Part shown: piece by piece, positions 48,046-56,469 of the stretch
How the letters are laid out: each line of letters starts with the position of its first letter
Numbering within the stretch: position 1 is the first letter of the stretch
Source: Lysobacter antibioticus
Lineage (GTDB): Bacteria > Pseudomonadota > Gammaproteobacteria > Xanthomonadales > Xanthomonadaceae
DNA length: 64,000 bases
NCBI RefSeq assembly: GCF_001442535.1
Contig: NZ_CP013141.1
Span: 3,329,771 to 3,393,770, forward strand
Reading direction: 5' to 3'
Notes under the pieces: model-generated
What the model was told of the DNA's origin: nothing
The model's database searches: none
The model's input: only the letters and a program-made list of their open reading frames with translations
Translations under genes and position numbers: made by a program

Positions 48046-49188
48046 ATGTTGCGACCGCTCGCCCTTTGCCTTGCGCTGTCTTCCTTGCTGGCGCTGCCGG
48101 CGACCACGCGCGCCGCGAACGCGGCCCTGGTCGATTCCTTCGACTTGGCCGTTCCGCAGGCGCCGACACCGGTGACGCAGGAAGGGCGGCAGCGGTTGTA
48201 TTACGAAGTGCACCTGAGCAGCTTCAGCGAAGTGGAACTGGCGGTGGACGAGCTGCGCGTGATCGACGATGCCAGCGGCGCGGTGATCCAGCGTTTCGCC
48301 GGCAAGGACCTTGCCGACCGCTCCCGCGTCATCGGTCGCGCCGGTGCCAGCCTGGCGGCCTTGCGGCCGGGCGAGCGCGGCGTGATCTATCTCGAACTCG
48401 ACGTCGGCACGCGCGTGCCGCGCAAGCTGCGGCATGCGCTGAGCTTCCGCCGGCTCGCCGCGGCCGCGGCGAACTCGGTCGAAGGTGCGCGCGTCGAGGT
48501 CGGCCAGCCTGCGCCGGTATTGCTCGGGCCGCCCCTGCGCGGCGGCCCCTGGGTCGCGATCCATTCGCCGGATTGGCCGCGCGGCCATCGCCGCGTGTTC
48601 TACACCATGGACGGACGCGCGCGGCTGCCGGGCCGGCATGCGGTCGACTGGGTGAAGGTCGATGCATCCGGGAAGACCATCAACGGCGACCCCGACCTGG
48701 TGACGAGCAACCTGGGTTACGGCGCCGAGGTGCTCGCGGTGGCCGATGCGCGGGTCGCGGCGGTGCGCGACGACGCCGTCGAGGCCGCACGCGTCTCCGC
48801 CAACCCGAAACACGATTTCGACGAAGCGCCCGGCAACTACGTGGTGCTGGCGCTGGCCGACGGCCGCCACGTCGCTTACGAACACCTGAAGCCGGGCAGT
48901 CTCAAAGTGCGCGTGGGCGATAAGGTGCGCCGCGGCCAGACCATCGCCGCGCTCGGCTTCACCGGCGATGCGACCGGGCCGCATCTGCACTTCCACGTCG
49001 CCGACGGCACCACGCCCTTGTCGTCGGAAGGCCTGCCCTACGGCTTAAGCGGGTTCCGCGTGCTCGGACGCTACGAGCGCCTCGACCGGCTCGGCAAGGA
49101 GCCTTGGCAACCGCTGGCCGACGGCGTCGCCGCCGAGCGCAAGGGCGAGCAGCCGGGCTCGAACACGGTGATCGAATTTCCGCACTGA
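48046..49188 (+). CDS. Secreted M23 family metallopeptidase
   Basis: 380 aa from the ATG at 48046 with a signal peptide (about 1-23). Residues 35-160 form an unassigned beta-rich domain. Residues 185-320 are the M23 fold: GRHAVDWVKVD (metal-binding Asp201), GNYVVLALADGRHVAYEHL (His280 region), and HLHFHV (His313, His315). M23 enzymes cleave peptidoglycan cross-links. The first metal ligand is in an HAVD rather than the usual HxGxD setting, as in some divergent subfamilies. Confidence 0.85.
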   Translation: MLRPLALCLALSSLLALPATTRAANAALVDSFDLAVPQAPTPVTQEGRQRLYYEVHLSSFSEVELAVDELRVIDDASGAVIQRFAGKDLADRSRVIGRAGASLAALRPGERGVIYLELDVGTRVPRKLRHALSFRRLAAAAANSVEGARVEVGQPAPVLLGPPLRGGPWVAIHSPDWPRGHRRVFYTMDGRARLPGRHAVDWVKVDASGKTINGDPDLVTSNLGYGAEVLAVADARVAAVRDDAVEAARVSANPKHDFDEAPGNYVVLALADGRHVAYEHLKPGSLKVRVGDKVRRGQTIAALGFTGDATGPHLHFHVADGTTPLSSEGLPYGLSGFRVLGRYERLDRLGKEPWQPLADGVAAERKGEQPGSNTVIEFPH

Positions 49189-49292
49189 AACCTGTACGGA
49201 CGCCGCGGGCGTTATCCTGACCGGCCTCGATCCGCGCACGAAGCCAAAAGTTGGGCGCGCGGATCGATTCCCGGCGGGACCACGACCCAGGC

Positions 49293-50123
49293 ATGTCCGA
49301 ATTCACCGTAGCGCCCTTGCTGAAGACGCCGACCGTCGCGGTCTGGGACTTGTGCTGTCCCGGCCACGGCGAGCATGCGCATGCCGAAGACTGCGTCGGC
49401 GCCACTCATCTGATGTTTCCCTACCGCGGCCTGTACGTGCGCCAGGTCGGCGAGGATGCGGCGGTGGCCGAGGCCGGACAGGTGCTGTTCTTCAATGCCG
49501 GCGAGGACGGCCGCATCGTGCATCCGGTGCCCGGCGGCGACGCCAGCCTGGCGGTGCGGGTCGACGAGGAGATGCTGCGCGAGCTGGCGCCGCCGGCGTT
49601 GTTGCGCGAAGGCGCGGCGCTGGCGTTCCGGCAGCCGCGCCTGCGCATCGACCCGCGCGCGCAGGCGCTGGTCGCGCTGCTGCGCCACAGCCTGCGCGAG
49701 AACATCGCCGAGTCGCTCGAAGCCGAGAGCCTGGCCCTGACCCTGGTGCAGCGCTCGCTTGGGCCGCGCACTTCGCATGCGGCCGGCGCCAGCCTCGGAC
49801 GGCAGCGATTGGTCGATCGCACCAAGCTCGTCCTCGCCAGCGATCTGTCGCGGCGCTGGGCGCTGGATGAGATCGCCGCCGAGGTCGGGGTGTCGCCGGT
49901 ATACCTGACCCAGGTGTTCAAGCAGGTCGAAGGCTTGCCGTTGTATCGCTACCAACTGCGTCTGCGCCTGGCGCGCGCGCTGGACCTGCTGGCGCAGTAC
50001 GACGATTTGACCCAACTGAGCCTGGACCTGGGATTTTCCAGCCACAGCCATTTCAGCGCGGCGTTCCAGCAGGCCTACGGCCGCAGCCCGACCGAATTCC
50101 GCCAATCGGCTCTTCAGCGCTAA
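49293..50123 (+). CDS. AraC family transcriptional regulator
   Basis: 276 aa from the ATG at 49293. N-terminal cupin-like sensor with several Cys and His residues (WDLCCPGHGEHAHAEDC, residues about 17-33). C-terminal tandem HTH: LDEIAAEVGVSPVYLTQVFK and LSLDLGFSSHSHFSAAFQ. The Cys/His cluster hints at metal or thiol sensing (inference). Transcribed toward the Cys-rich mini-protein gene. Confidence 0.88.
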   Translation: MSEFTVAPLLKTPTVAVWDLCCPGHGEHAHAEDCVGATHLMFPYRGLYVRQVGEDAAVAEAGQVLFFNAGEDGRIVHPVPGGDASLAVRVDEEMLRELAPPALLREGAALAFRQPRLRIDPRAQALVALLRHSLRENIAESLEAESLALTLVQRSLGPRTSHAAGASLGRQRLVDRTKLVLASDLSRRWALDEIAAEVGVSPVYLTQVFKQVEGLPLYRYQLRLRLARALDLLAQYDDLTQLSLDLGFSSHSHFSAAFQQAYGRSPTEFRQSALQR

Positions 50124-50231
50124 GGGCTCGGCAAGCGGGTGCGGCAAATCGCTAAAGATTCTGACAGCGGCCCGGCGGGCCCCGTGGCCTACTGAACCTG
50201 CCCGGCGTTCGGGCGATTCGGAGAAGCTGTC

Positions 50232-50387
50232 ATGACGGAAAAAACCTGCGCGGCTTGCGATTGCCCGCTCGACGAGAACTCCTACCAGGTCAAGATCGGC
50301 GGCAAGGCGGTGGAAGTCTGCTGCGACGATTGCGCACGCAAGCTCAAGGAAGCCTACGGCTCCGCCGCGGCGCCGAGCCAGGGTTGA
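50232..50387 (+). CDS. 51-aa cysteine-rich protein, probable metal-binding
   Basis: ATG at 50232 with GGAGAAG seven bases upstream. Cysteines at 6, 9, 11, 30, 31 and 34 (CAACDC then VCCDDC) give two clusters, enough for a zinc or copper site. No family assigned; TRASH- or metallothionein-like. The stop at 50387 is two bases before the next start, so it is coupled to the hydrolase gene. Confidence 0.78.
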   Translation: MTEKTCAACDCPLDENSYQVKIGGKAVEVCCDDCARKLKEAYGSAAAPSQG

Positions 50388-50389
50388 TC

Positions 50390-51256
50390 ATGGACGGCGA
50401 TCTTTCCTCCCCCACCAAGGCCAGCGTGCAGACCCCGTCGGGCCGTATCGCCTACCGCGAGCAAGGCGCCGGCCCGGTCGCGCTGTTCGTCCACGGCGTG
50501 CTGCTCAACGGCCATCTGTGGCGGCACCAGCTCGCGCACTTGTCCGACCAGCGGCGCTGCATCGCGGTCGACCTGCTGGCGCACGGCGATACCGAGATCG
50601 CGCCAGGCCAGGACGTGTCGGTGACCGCGAATGCGCGCATGCTCGCCGAGTTTCTCGACGCTCTGGGCATCGATCGGGTCGACTTGGTCGGCAACGACAG
50701 CGGCGGCGGCATTGCGCAGATCTTCGCCGCACTGCATCCGCGGCGGGTGCGCAGCTTCGCCCTGACCAACTGCGATACCCACGACAACTGGCCGCCGGAA
50801 GCATTCAAGCCGTTCCTGGCGATGGCCGCCGGCGGCGGACTCGGCGATACGCTCAAGGCCATGCTTGCCGACAAGAGCGTGTACCGTTCGCCGCAGGCGC
50901 TGGGCCCGGCCTATGAAGACCCGCAGTCTTTGTCGGACGAGAGCATCGAGACTTATCTGCGCCCCCTGGTGCGCAGCGAACAGCGCACCGGCGACCTGCA
51001 GCGTTTCCTTGCCGCATTCGATAACGCCCACACCCTGGCCATCGAGCCTCAGCTCAAGCGCCTGCAGGCGCCGACCTTGATCGCCTGGGGCACCGACGAC
51101 GTGTTCTTCCCGACGAAGTGGTCGCAGTGGCTGGCCGACGCGATTCCGGGCACGCGCAGGCGGGTCGAGTTCGAAGGCGCGCGCATCTTCTTTCCCGAAG
51201 AGCGTTGGGAAGCGTTCAACGAGGAATTGCGCGCGCACTGGCAGGCCAGCGCCTGA
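50390..51256 (+). CDS. Alpha/beta-hydrolase, Asp-nucleophile (dehalogenase-like) type
   Basis: 288 aa. Oxyanion HG in LFVHGVLLNG (His35), nucleophile elbow VGNDSGGGIA with Asp103 in the GxDxG position, and a late acid in IAWGTDDVFFP. The usual C-terminal GxxH is not found; the corresponding place reads GARIFFPEE, so the catalytic histidine may be lost or shifted. Without it the haloalkane-dehalogenase mechanism would not work as usual. It follows the Cys-rich gene with two bases between. Confidence 0.8.
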   Translation: MDGDLSSPTKASVQTPSGRIAYREQGAGPVALFVHGVLLNGHLWRHQLAHLSDQRRCIAVDLLAHGDTEIAPGQDVSVTANARMLAEFLDALGIDRVDLVGNDSGGGIAQIFAALHPRRVRSFALTNCDTHDNWPPEAFKPFLAMAAGGGLGDTLKAMLADKSVYRSPQALGPAYEDPQSLSDESIETYLRPLVRSEQRTGDLQRFLAAFDNAHTLAIEPQLKRLQAPTLIAWGTDDVFFPTKWSQWLADAIPGTRRRVEFEGARIFFPEERWEAFNEELRAHWQASA

Positions 51257-51343
51257 GCGGCGGCCTCGCTCGTCACCACCCGCCGTCGCGCCGGGCGGCA
51301 CGACGGCGGGCAGAGGTGTCATCCGTGGTTCGCGCCGGAACGC

Positions 51344-52240
51344 TTAGCGCGGCTCGACCGGGCCGAACACCAGCCGCGCGACCGAGGCATGGATGGCATC
51401 GCGTCCGGGGCCGTCGAGGGTGGAGCCGGTCAGATAGCAGGTAAGCAGGATCGGCGCGCGTTCCGGCAGCCAGATGATCGCCAGGTCGTTGCTGGTGGTG
51501 TCGGCGGTGCCGGTCTTGTCGCCGACGCGCGCGCCCTTCGGCACCCCGGCGCGCAGGCGCTTGTCGCCGGTGCGGTTGGCGACCAGCCAGGCGGTAAGTT
51601 GTTTCTGCGAAGCCGGCTGCAGCCCGTCCTGCAGCAACAGCTTGCGCATGGTCGCCACCATCGCCAGCGGCGAGGTGGTGTCGCGCGGGTCGCCCGGGAT
51701 GGCGCTATTGAGTTCCGGCTCCTTGCGGTCCAGGCGCGTGGTCGGATCGCCGATGCCGCGCAGGAACGTGGTCAAGCCGGCGGGGTTGCCGACCAAGGGC
51801 AACAACAGATTCGCCGCGGTGTTGTCGCTCAGCGTCATGGTCGCCTCGCACAACTGGGCGACGCTGGCGCTGGAACCGGCCAGCGGCTCGGTCACCGGCG
51901 AGTAGGCGATCAAGTCGCTCTTGGCGATGGGTATCTTCTTTTGCAGATCCAGCTTGCCGCGCTCGACCTCGCGCAGCACCGCTGCGGCGAGCAGGAACTT
52001 GAAGGTGCTGCACATCGGAAAGCGTTCGCGGCCGCGCCAATCGAAGTGCTGGCCGCTGCCGGTGTCGAGCATGCCGACGCCGAGCCGCCCGCCGCTGTTC
52101 TTTTCCAGTACGCGCAACTGCGCGCTCCAATGGCTGGTCGGCGCCGTGGCCGCAGTCTTGGCGAATGCGTTCAGATGGGGGCCGAGGCCGGCGGTCAGCA
52201 GCAGGCCGCTGGCGCAGTGCAGGAAGTCGCGTCGATGCAT
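51344..52240 (-). CDS. bla: Class A beta-lactamase with Tat-type signal
   Basis: 298 aa from the ATG at 52240 (GGAGACCCCC upstream). Signal MHRRDFLHCASGLLLTAG has a twin arginine before the hydrophobic core. Class A motifs: STFK (nucleophile Ser78), SDN (138-140), ExxLN with Glu174 in RKEPELN, and KTG in VGDKTGTA. It hydrolyses penicillins and cephalosporins in the periplasm. Related to L2/BlaP-type enzymes of xanthomonads (recalled). No AmpR neighbour is present in the window. Confidence 0.92.
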   Translation of the reverse strand: MHRRDFLHCASGLLLTAGLGPHLNAFAKTAATAPTSHWSAQLRVLEKNSGGRLGVGMLDTGSGQHFDWRGRERFPMCSTFKFLLAAAVLREVERGKLDLQKKIPIAKSDLIAYSPVTEPLAGSSASVAQLCEATMTLSDNTAANLLLPLVGNPAGLTTFLRGIGDPTTRLDRKEPELNSAIPGDPRDTTSPLAMVATMRKLLLQDGLQPASQKQLTAWLVANRTGDKRLRAGVPKGARVGDKTGTADTTSNDLAIIWLPERAPILLTCYLTGSTLDGPGRDAIHASVARLVFGPVEPR

Positions 52241-52576
52241 GGGGGTCTCCTTTGGGTCACCGATTATTGAAAGCGCGGCCGGCGCCGACAAACGAAGTTT
52301 TCTAAGGGCTGATACAAGATTTTCTTGCGGCGGCAGGGGACGAAGCGATATCGACCGATTTCGCCGATGGCCTGTGACGGAATCGCGAATGTTGCGCTGC
52401 GAGGTCGATGCACGGCGGTCGCGGCTCGCGCCGCTCCTGCCCACAGGATCGGCCATGGCGGCCATGAAATCGGCGCTTGCGTCATCCAGCGCTGCAAAAC
52501 GGCGAGCTGCCCCTGTTCATCTGCAACCGATCGCGTGTCCCGCGCATCTACAGCGACTGGCCCCGGAGTCCGTCGC
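52241..52576. other. Divergent intergenic region with one dispersed repeat
   Basis: 336 bp between bla and a membrane protein gene. It holds a GTAGGAGCGGCG-type unit in reverse (52416-52440) and presumably both promoters. Confidence 0.55.
52416..52440 (-). repeat. Reverse copy of the GTAGGAGCGGCG repeat
   Basis: CGGTCGCGGCTCGCGCCGCT then CCTGC, reverse complement of the 56286 unit, with the terminal T changed to C. Confidence 0.75.
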
Positions 52577-53500
52577 ATGAATCCTTACGCCCAACTCATC
52601 CTCATCGCCTCGCTGACCGTCATCGTCGCCGCACCGATCCTGTTCGGGGCGGTCGGCGGGTGGCGCAGCCGTTCGGTGGCGTCCACAGCGGCAGCGAGCC
52701 CGGCCGGTCCATGGCGCTGGCAGCGCACGTTTCATTCCAGCCTGCTATACGCGCTGAGTTTCAGCCTGATCTTCTTCATCCAGGAGTTGTTCCTGGTCGT
52801 GCCCAAGGCATTGACCCCGGGATTGCGGGCAACGCTGTACCACAACAACCACAACTGGACCGGCGATAACCCGCTGGCCCATTTGTTCCAGGGTACCGGC
52901 GCGTTGGCGATCCTGTTGACCGCGTTGGGCTTCGTGGCCTGGCTCAAGCTACGCCCGCCGCGCACCGAAGCCGTGCGGCTGTTCGCGATCTGGATGGCCT
53001 TCCATGGATTCTTCCAGTCCTTGCCGCAGGTCGTGGTCGGCGCGGTCGTGCCGCAGAACGACGTCGGCATGGCCTTCGGCTATCTGCAGTTGGCCGATAC
53101 CACCAAGCTCGTCGCCGGCCTGATCGCGCTGGTCGTCATCGCCGCCCTCGCGACCCGCTTCGCCGCACCTTTGCTGGCACTGGCGCGCGATCCGGCCGAG
53201 GTGGCCACGCCTGGGCGACGCAGCGGCTTCATGTTCCGCATGGCCACTTTGCCGGCGCTGCTCGCCTTGCCGCTGATCGTGGCGATGCGCGTCCCCGGCA
53301 GCCTCGACCAGGTCGCGATCGTGCCGGTCGCCGAGTTCGTGATCGGCGTGTTCTGGTTGCAGGGCTATGCCTGGTGCGTCCAGCCGCGGGGCGTCGGACA
53401 GGCCGAGCCCGCGTCCTCGATCTGGGGCGCGCTGTCGCTGGTGATAGCGCAGTTGCTGATCTTCCAGTTCGCGCTGCGGCCGGGCATCGCGTTCTATTGA
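52577..53500 (+). CDS. Uncharacterised polytopic membrane protein
   Basis: 307 aa with about seven hydrophobic helices. Conserved-looking polar stretch YHNNHNWTGDNPLAHLF (residues about 87-103) lies between the second and third helix, and MAFHGFFQSLPQVV follows. No family assigned. It has its own start at 52577 and ends 22 bp before the convergent exporter gene. Confidence 0.7.
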   Translation: MNPYAQLILIASLTVIVAAPILFGAVGGWRSRSVASTAAASPAGPWRWQRTFHSSLLYALSFSLIFFIQELFLVVPKALTPGLRATLYHNNHNWTGDNPLAHLFQGTGALAILLTALGFVAWLKLRPPRTEAVRLFAIWMAFHGFFQSLPQVVVGAVVPQNDVGMAFGYLQLADTTKLVAGLIALVVIAALATRFAAPLLALARDPAEVATPGRRSGFMFRMATLPALLALPLIVAMRVPGSLDQVAIVPVAEFVIGVFWLQGYAWCVQPRGVGQAEPASSIWGALSLVIAQLLIFQFALRPGIAFY

Positions 53501-53522
53501 TGCGCCGGCCGCGTTTCACCGG

Positions 53523-55070
53523 CTAGCGGCCGCAGGCCGGGGCCTGCGCCGCTTGCGCGCCGGCCCTGCGCATGGGCGCGAAGATGGTCAGGCTCAGTGC
53601 GGCGAGCACGCACACGCCGATGCCGCCGTACCACAACACCCAGCCGAAGCCGTGAACCAGGGCCTCGCGCGCGACCGTCTGCGCATCGCCCGACAACGCC
53701 ATGCTGTGCAACGCGCCGACATCGCCGGCCGCCACCCGTCCAGCCAGCGCTCGCAGCTGCGCGCCGTCGAGCGCGGCGCCGTACACCGAGCGCAGATGCG
53801 CGGCGATGCCGGCGACCAGGATCAAACCCATCAAGGCGATGTTGATCGCCAAGGTGATCAAGCGCGCGCTCATGTCGATGCCCGAGGCCATGCCGGTGCG
53901 CGATGCCGGCACCGAAGCGGTGGTGGTGTTGCTGACCGGCGTGTTGGTCAGGCCCAGGCCGCAGCCGGCCAACAGCGCGCCCGGCAGCATCGTCATCCAG
54001 CTCGCGTCGGCCATCGCGCTGCCGTAGCGCATCGCGATGAAGCCCAGGCCGATGGCGAACAACCCCAGCGGAATGATCCAGGCCGGCCGATAGCGCGCCG
54101 ACCAGCGCTCGGCTAGCGGCGGCATCGCCAAGGTCGGCAGCGTGTACGCCAGCAAGGCCATGCCGGCAGTCACCGCGTCGTAGCCCAGTGCGCTCTGGAA
54201 GTAGATCGGCAGATAAATCATGAACGGCCAGAAGCTGAAGTTCATGCCGATGGAGCCCATGATCGCCCCGGAAAATTCGCGGATGCGGAACACGCCGAAA
54301 TCGAACATCGGATGCGGGTGGCGCTTTTCCACCCACGCGAACGCGATCAGGCTCGATGCGGCGAACGCCAGCACGCTCAGCAAGATCGGATCGGCATAGC
54401 CCGATTCCGGCGCCTGGGTGATGTAATAGGTCAGTCCCAGAACGCCCAGCGATAAAGTCGACAAGCCGCCGACGTCCAGCCGATGCGACTGCGCCTCGCG
54501 CGATTCCTCCGCGCCTACTGCGATCATCGACCAGGTCAGCAGCGCCAGCGGGGCATGCACCAGGAACACCCAGTGCCAGTTCGACAGCGCGACGATCGCG
54601 CCGCCGATGATCGGGCCGAAACCCAGGCCGAACCCGAACACGATGCCGAACACTGCGAACGCGCGGCCGCGTTCGCGGCCGTCGCGGAACTGATGCGAGA
54701 GAATCGCGAACTGGCTGGTCAGCATCGCGCCGCCGGCCAGGCCTTGCAGGAAGCGTCCGCCGATCAGCACCGGCATGCTCTGGGCGAGGCCGCACAGCAG
54801 CGAGGTCAGGCCGAACGCGATCACGCTGATCACGAACACGCGCCGCCGCCCGTAGCGATCGGCCAAGGTGCCCGCCGCCATCAGCACGGTGGTGCAGGCG
54901 AGGGTGTAGGCGTTCATCACCCACTGCATGTCGCGCAGATCGCCGCGTAGCTGGCGTTCCAGCGTCGGCAGGATCACCGGCACGCTGGAGATTTCCAGGC
55001 CGAACATCAGCGCGGCCAGGCTGACCGCGGCGAGGGCGAGGCGGTTTTTGGCGGATCGGGACAGACTCAT
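53523..55070 (-). CDS. MFS multidrug exporter, DHA2 (EmrB/QacA) type
   Basis: 515 aa from the ATG at 55070. Fourteen hydrophobic helices. Motif A is GTLADRYGRRRV, and motif C-like GIMLLG is replaced by a GFGLGFGPIIGG stretch, as in drug-proton antiporters. It probably exports toxic compounds. Divergent from a LysR gene with 335 bp between the starts, so that regulator likely controls it. Confidence 0.9.
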   Translation of the reverse strand: MSLSRSAKNRLALAAVSLAALMFGLEISSVPVILPTLERQLRGDLRDMQWVMNAYTLACTTVLMAAGTLADRYGRRRVFVISVIAFGLTSLLCGLAQSMPVLIGGRFLQGLAGGAMLTSQFAILSHQFRDGRERGRAFAVFGIVFGFGLGFGPIIGGAIVALSNWHWVFLVHAPLALLTWSMIAVGAEESREAQSHRLDVGGLSTLSLGVLGLTYYITQAPESGYADPILLSVLAFAASSLIAFAWVEKRHPHPMFDFGVFRIREFSGAIMGSIGMNFSFWPFMIYLPIYFQSALGYDAVTAGMALLAYTLPTLAMPPLAERWSARYRPAWIIPLGLFAIGLGFIAMRYGSAMADASWMTMLPGALLAGCGLGLTNTPVSNTTTASVPASRTGMASGIDMSARLITLAINIALMGLILVAGIAAHLRSVYGAALDGAQLRALAGRVAAGDVGALHSMALSGDAQTVAREALVHGFGWVLWYGGIGVCVLAALSLTIFAPMRRAGAQAAQAPACGR

Positions 55071-55405
55071 GACGGCAGACTCATTGCGGTGCGCTCGAAA
55101 TTGGATGGGGAGAGAGGGATCGAAGGCGAAGCGCGGCGCCGAAACGTCGGCGCGAGCGAACGCACCGCGATGCCGTGCGGGCATCGCGTGATCGGGTCGA
55201 TGGAGTGGAGCGGTGCGGCGAACGACGACTTCGCGGCGATCGAGCAGGTTCGCGGGAATCGAAAGCGCTACAGCGGGACGGTAGCCGCGACCGCCTCGCC
55301 GGATGCGATGCCGACCATTCTGGTCAAACCGGACTCATGAGGGAAATGATTTAATTTTGTAGAATCCATTAAAGGCCGTCATGAATCGGCCGAGCCCGGG
55401 CGGCC
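55071..55405. other. Divergent promoter region of the exporter and lysR genes
   Basis: 335 bp. The only structure seen is the AT-rich dyad near the lysR start (55350-55373), listed separately. Confidence 0.55.
55350..55373. promoter_or_regulatory. Candidate LysR-type operator TTTAAT-N12-ATTAAA
   Basis: Perfect inverted hexamers (55350-55355 and 55368-55373) in an AT-rich patch 33 bp before the lysR start. It fits a T-N11-A type LysR binding site and could autoregulate the gene. Confidence 0.5.
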
Positions 55406-56248
55406 ATGGACTTCGATCCGACCTTGCTGCGCACCTTCATCGCGGTCAACGATGCCGGCGGTTTCACCCGCGCGGCCGAACGCCTGCATCTGACCCAATC
55501 CGCGGTCAGCCATCAGATCCGGCGCCTGGAGGAGCACGTCGGCCGCGCGCTGCTCCATCGCACCACCCGCCGATTGACCCTGACCGAAGACGGCGAAGAT
55601 TTCCTGCGTCACGCCGAACAGATCCTGCAGTCGCTCGACGCGCTGTCGCGGCGCTTCCAGCCTTCGCCGATCACCGGCGCGGTGCGCTTCGGCGTGCCGG
55701 AGAACTTCATCGGCGACCGCCTGCCCAATCTGCTATGCCAGTTCACCCGCGCGTTCCCGAACGTGCGCATGGATGTCAGCGTGAGCATGAGCATGGACCT
55801 GCGGCAGATGGTCGACGCCGACGAACTCGATCTCGCCGTGGTCATCGCCTTGCCCGGCGACGACGCCGACACGGTGCTGCGGCGCACGCGCTTCGTCTGG
55901 GTCGCGTCCGACAGCTTCGACATCGCCGCCGGCCGCTCGTTGCCGTTCGCATTCTTCCCCTCGCCGTGCATCAATCGCCAGGTCGGCGTGTCCGCGCTCG
56001 ATGGGACCGCGGTCGAATGGCATGTCATGTTCACCTCGCCGAGCCAGCAGGGCTTGAACGCCGCGATCTCGGCGGGCCTGGGCATCACCGTGATGGTGGA
56101 AGACGATGTCCTGCCCGGCATGCGCATCGTCGACGGCGAATACGGCTTGCCGCCGCTGCCGCCGGCCCAGTTCGTCCTGCTGCGCCGCCCGGGCGGCTGC
56201 ACGCCGGCGGTCGCCGAGTTCGGCAAGCTGGTGCTTGCGTTGCCGTAG
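55406..56248 (+). CDS. LysR family transcriptional regulator
   Basis: 280 aa. N-terminal winged HTH TRAAERLHLTQSAVSHQIRR, followed by the periplasmic-binding-like effector domain (GAVRFGVPENFIGDRLP, DELDLAVVIALPGDDA). Divergent from the MFS exporter gene, the usual arrangement for a regulator of a drug efflux gene. Confidence 0.92.
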   Translation: MDFDPTLLRTFIAVNDAGGFTRAAERLHLTQSAVSHQIRRLEEHVGRALLHRTTRRLTLTEDGEDFLRHAEQILQSLDALSRRFQPSPITGAVRFGVPENFIGDRLPNLLCQFTRAFPNVRMDVSVSMSMDLRQMVDADELDLAVVIALPGDDADTVLRRTRFVWVASDSFDIAAGRSLPFAFFPSPCINRQVGVSALDGTAVEWHVMFTSPSQQGLNAAISAGLGITVMVEDDVLPGMRIVDGEYGLPPLPPAQFVLLRRPGGCTPAVAEFGKLVLALP

Positions 56249-56285
56249 GCGAGGCCGTGATTGCCTGAGAGCCGGCGCGGCCCCT

Positions 56286-56312
56286 GTAGGAGCGGCGCGA
56301 GCCGCGACCGCG
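56286..56312 (+). repeat. 27-bp GTAGGAGCGGCGCGAGCC-type repeat
   Basis: Identical to the 47740 unit over its length, 37 bp after the lysR stop. Confidence 0.8.
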
Positions 56313-56469
56313 ACATCGCACCTGCGTCGCGACCGGCCTGTCCACGGTCGTTCCCAGCCATTGGGCCGTAGCCCGGCCGGCTCCGGGCCGCCCCCGCAAG
56401 ATGCCCTATGGCCGATGGACCCGCCCCTGGGGGATGGCTAGTATCGGGCGACCTACCAAGGGGCCCCCT

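Noticed and set aside
47483..48169. Small genes in the 47-48 kb gap
   Set aside because: They overlap dispersed repeats and each other on both strands, and no family features are visible.
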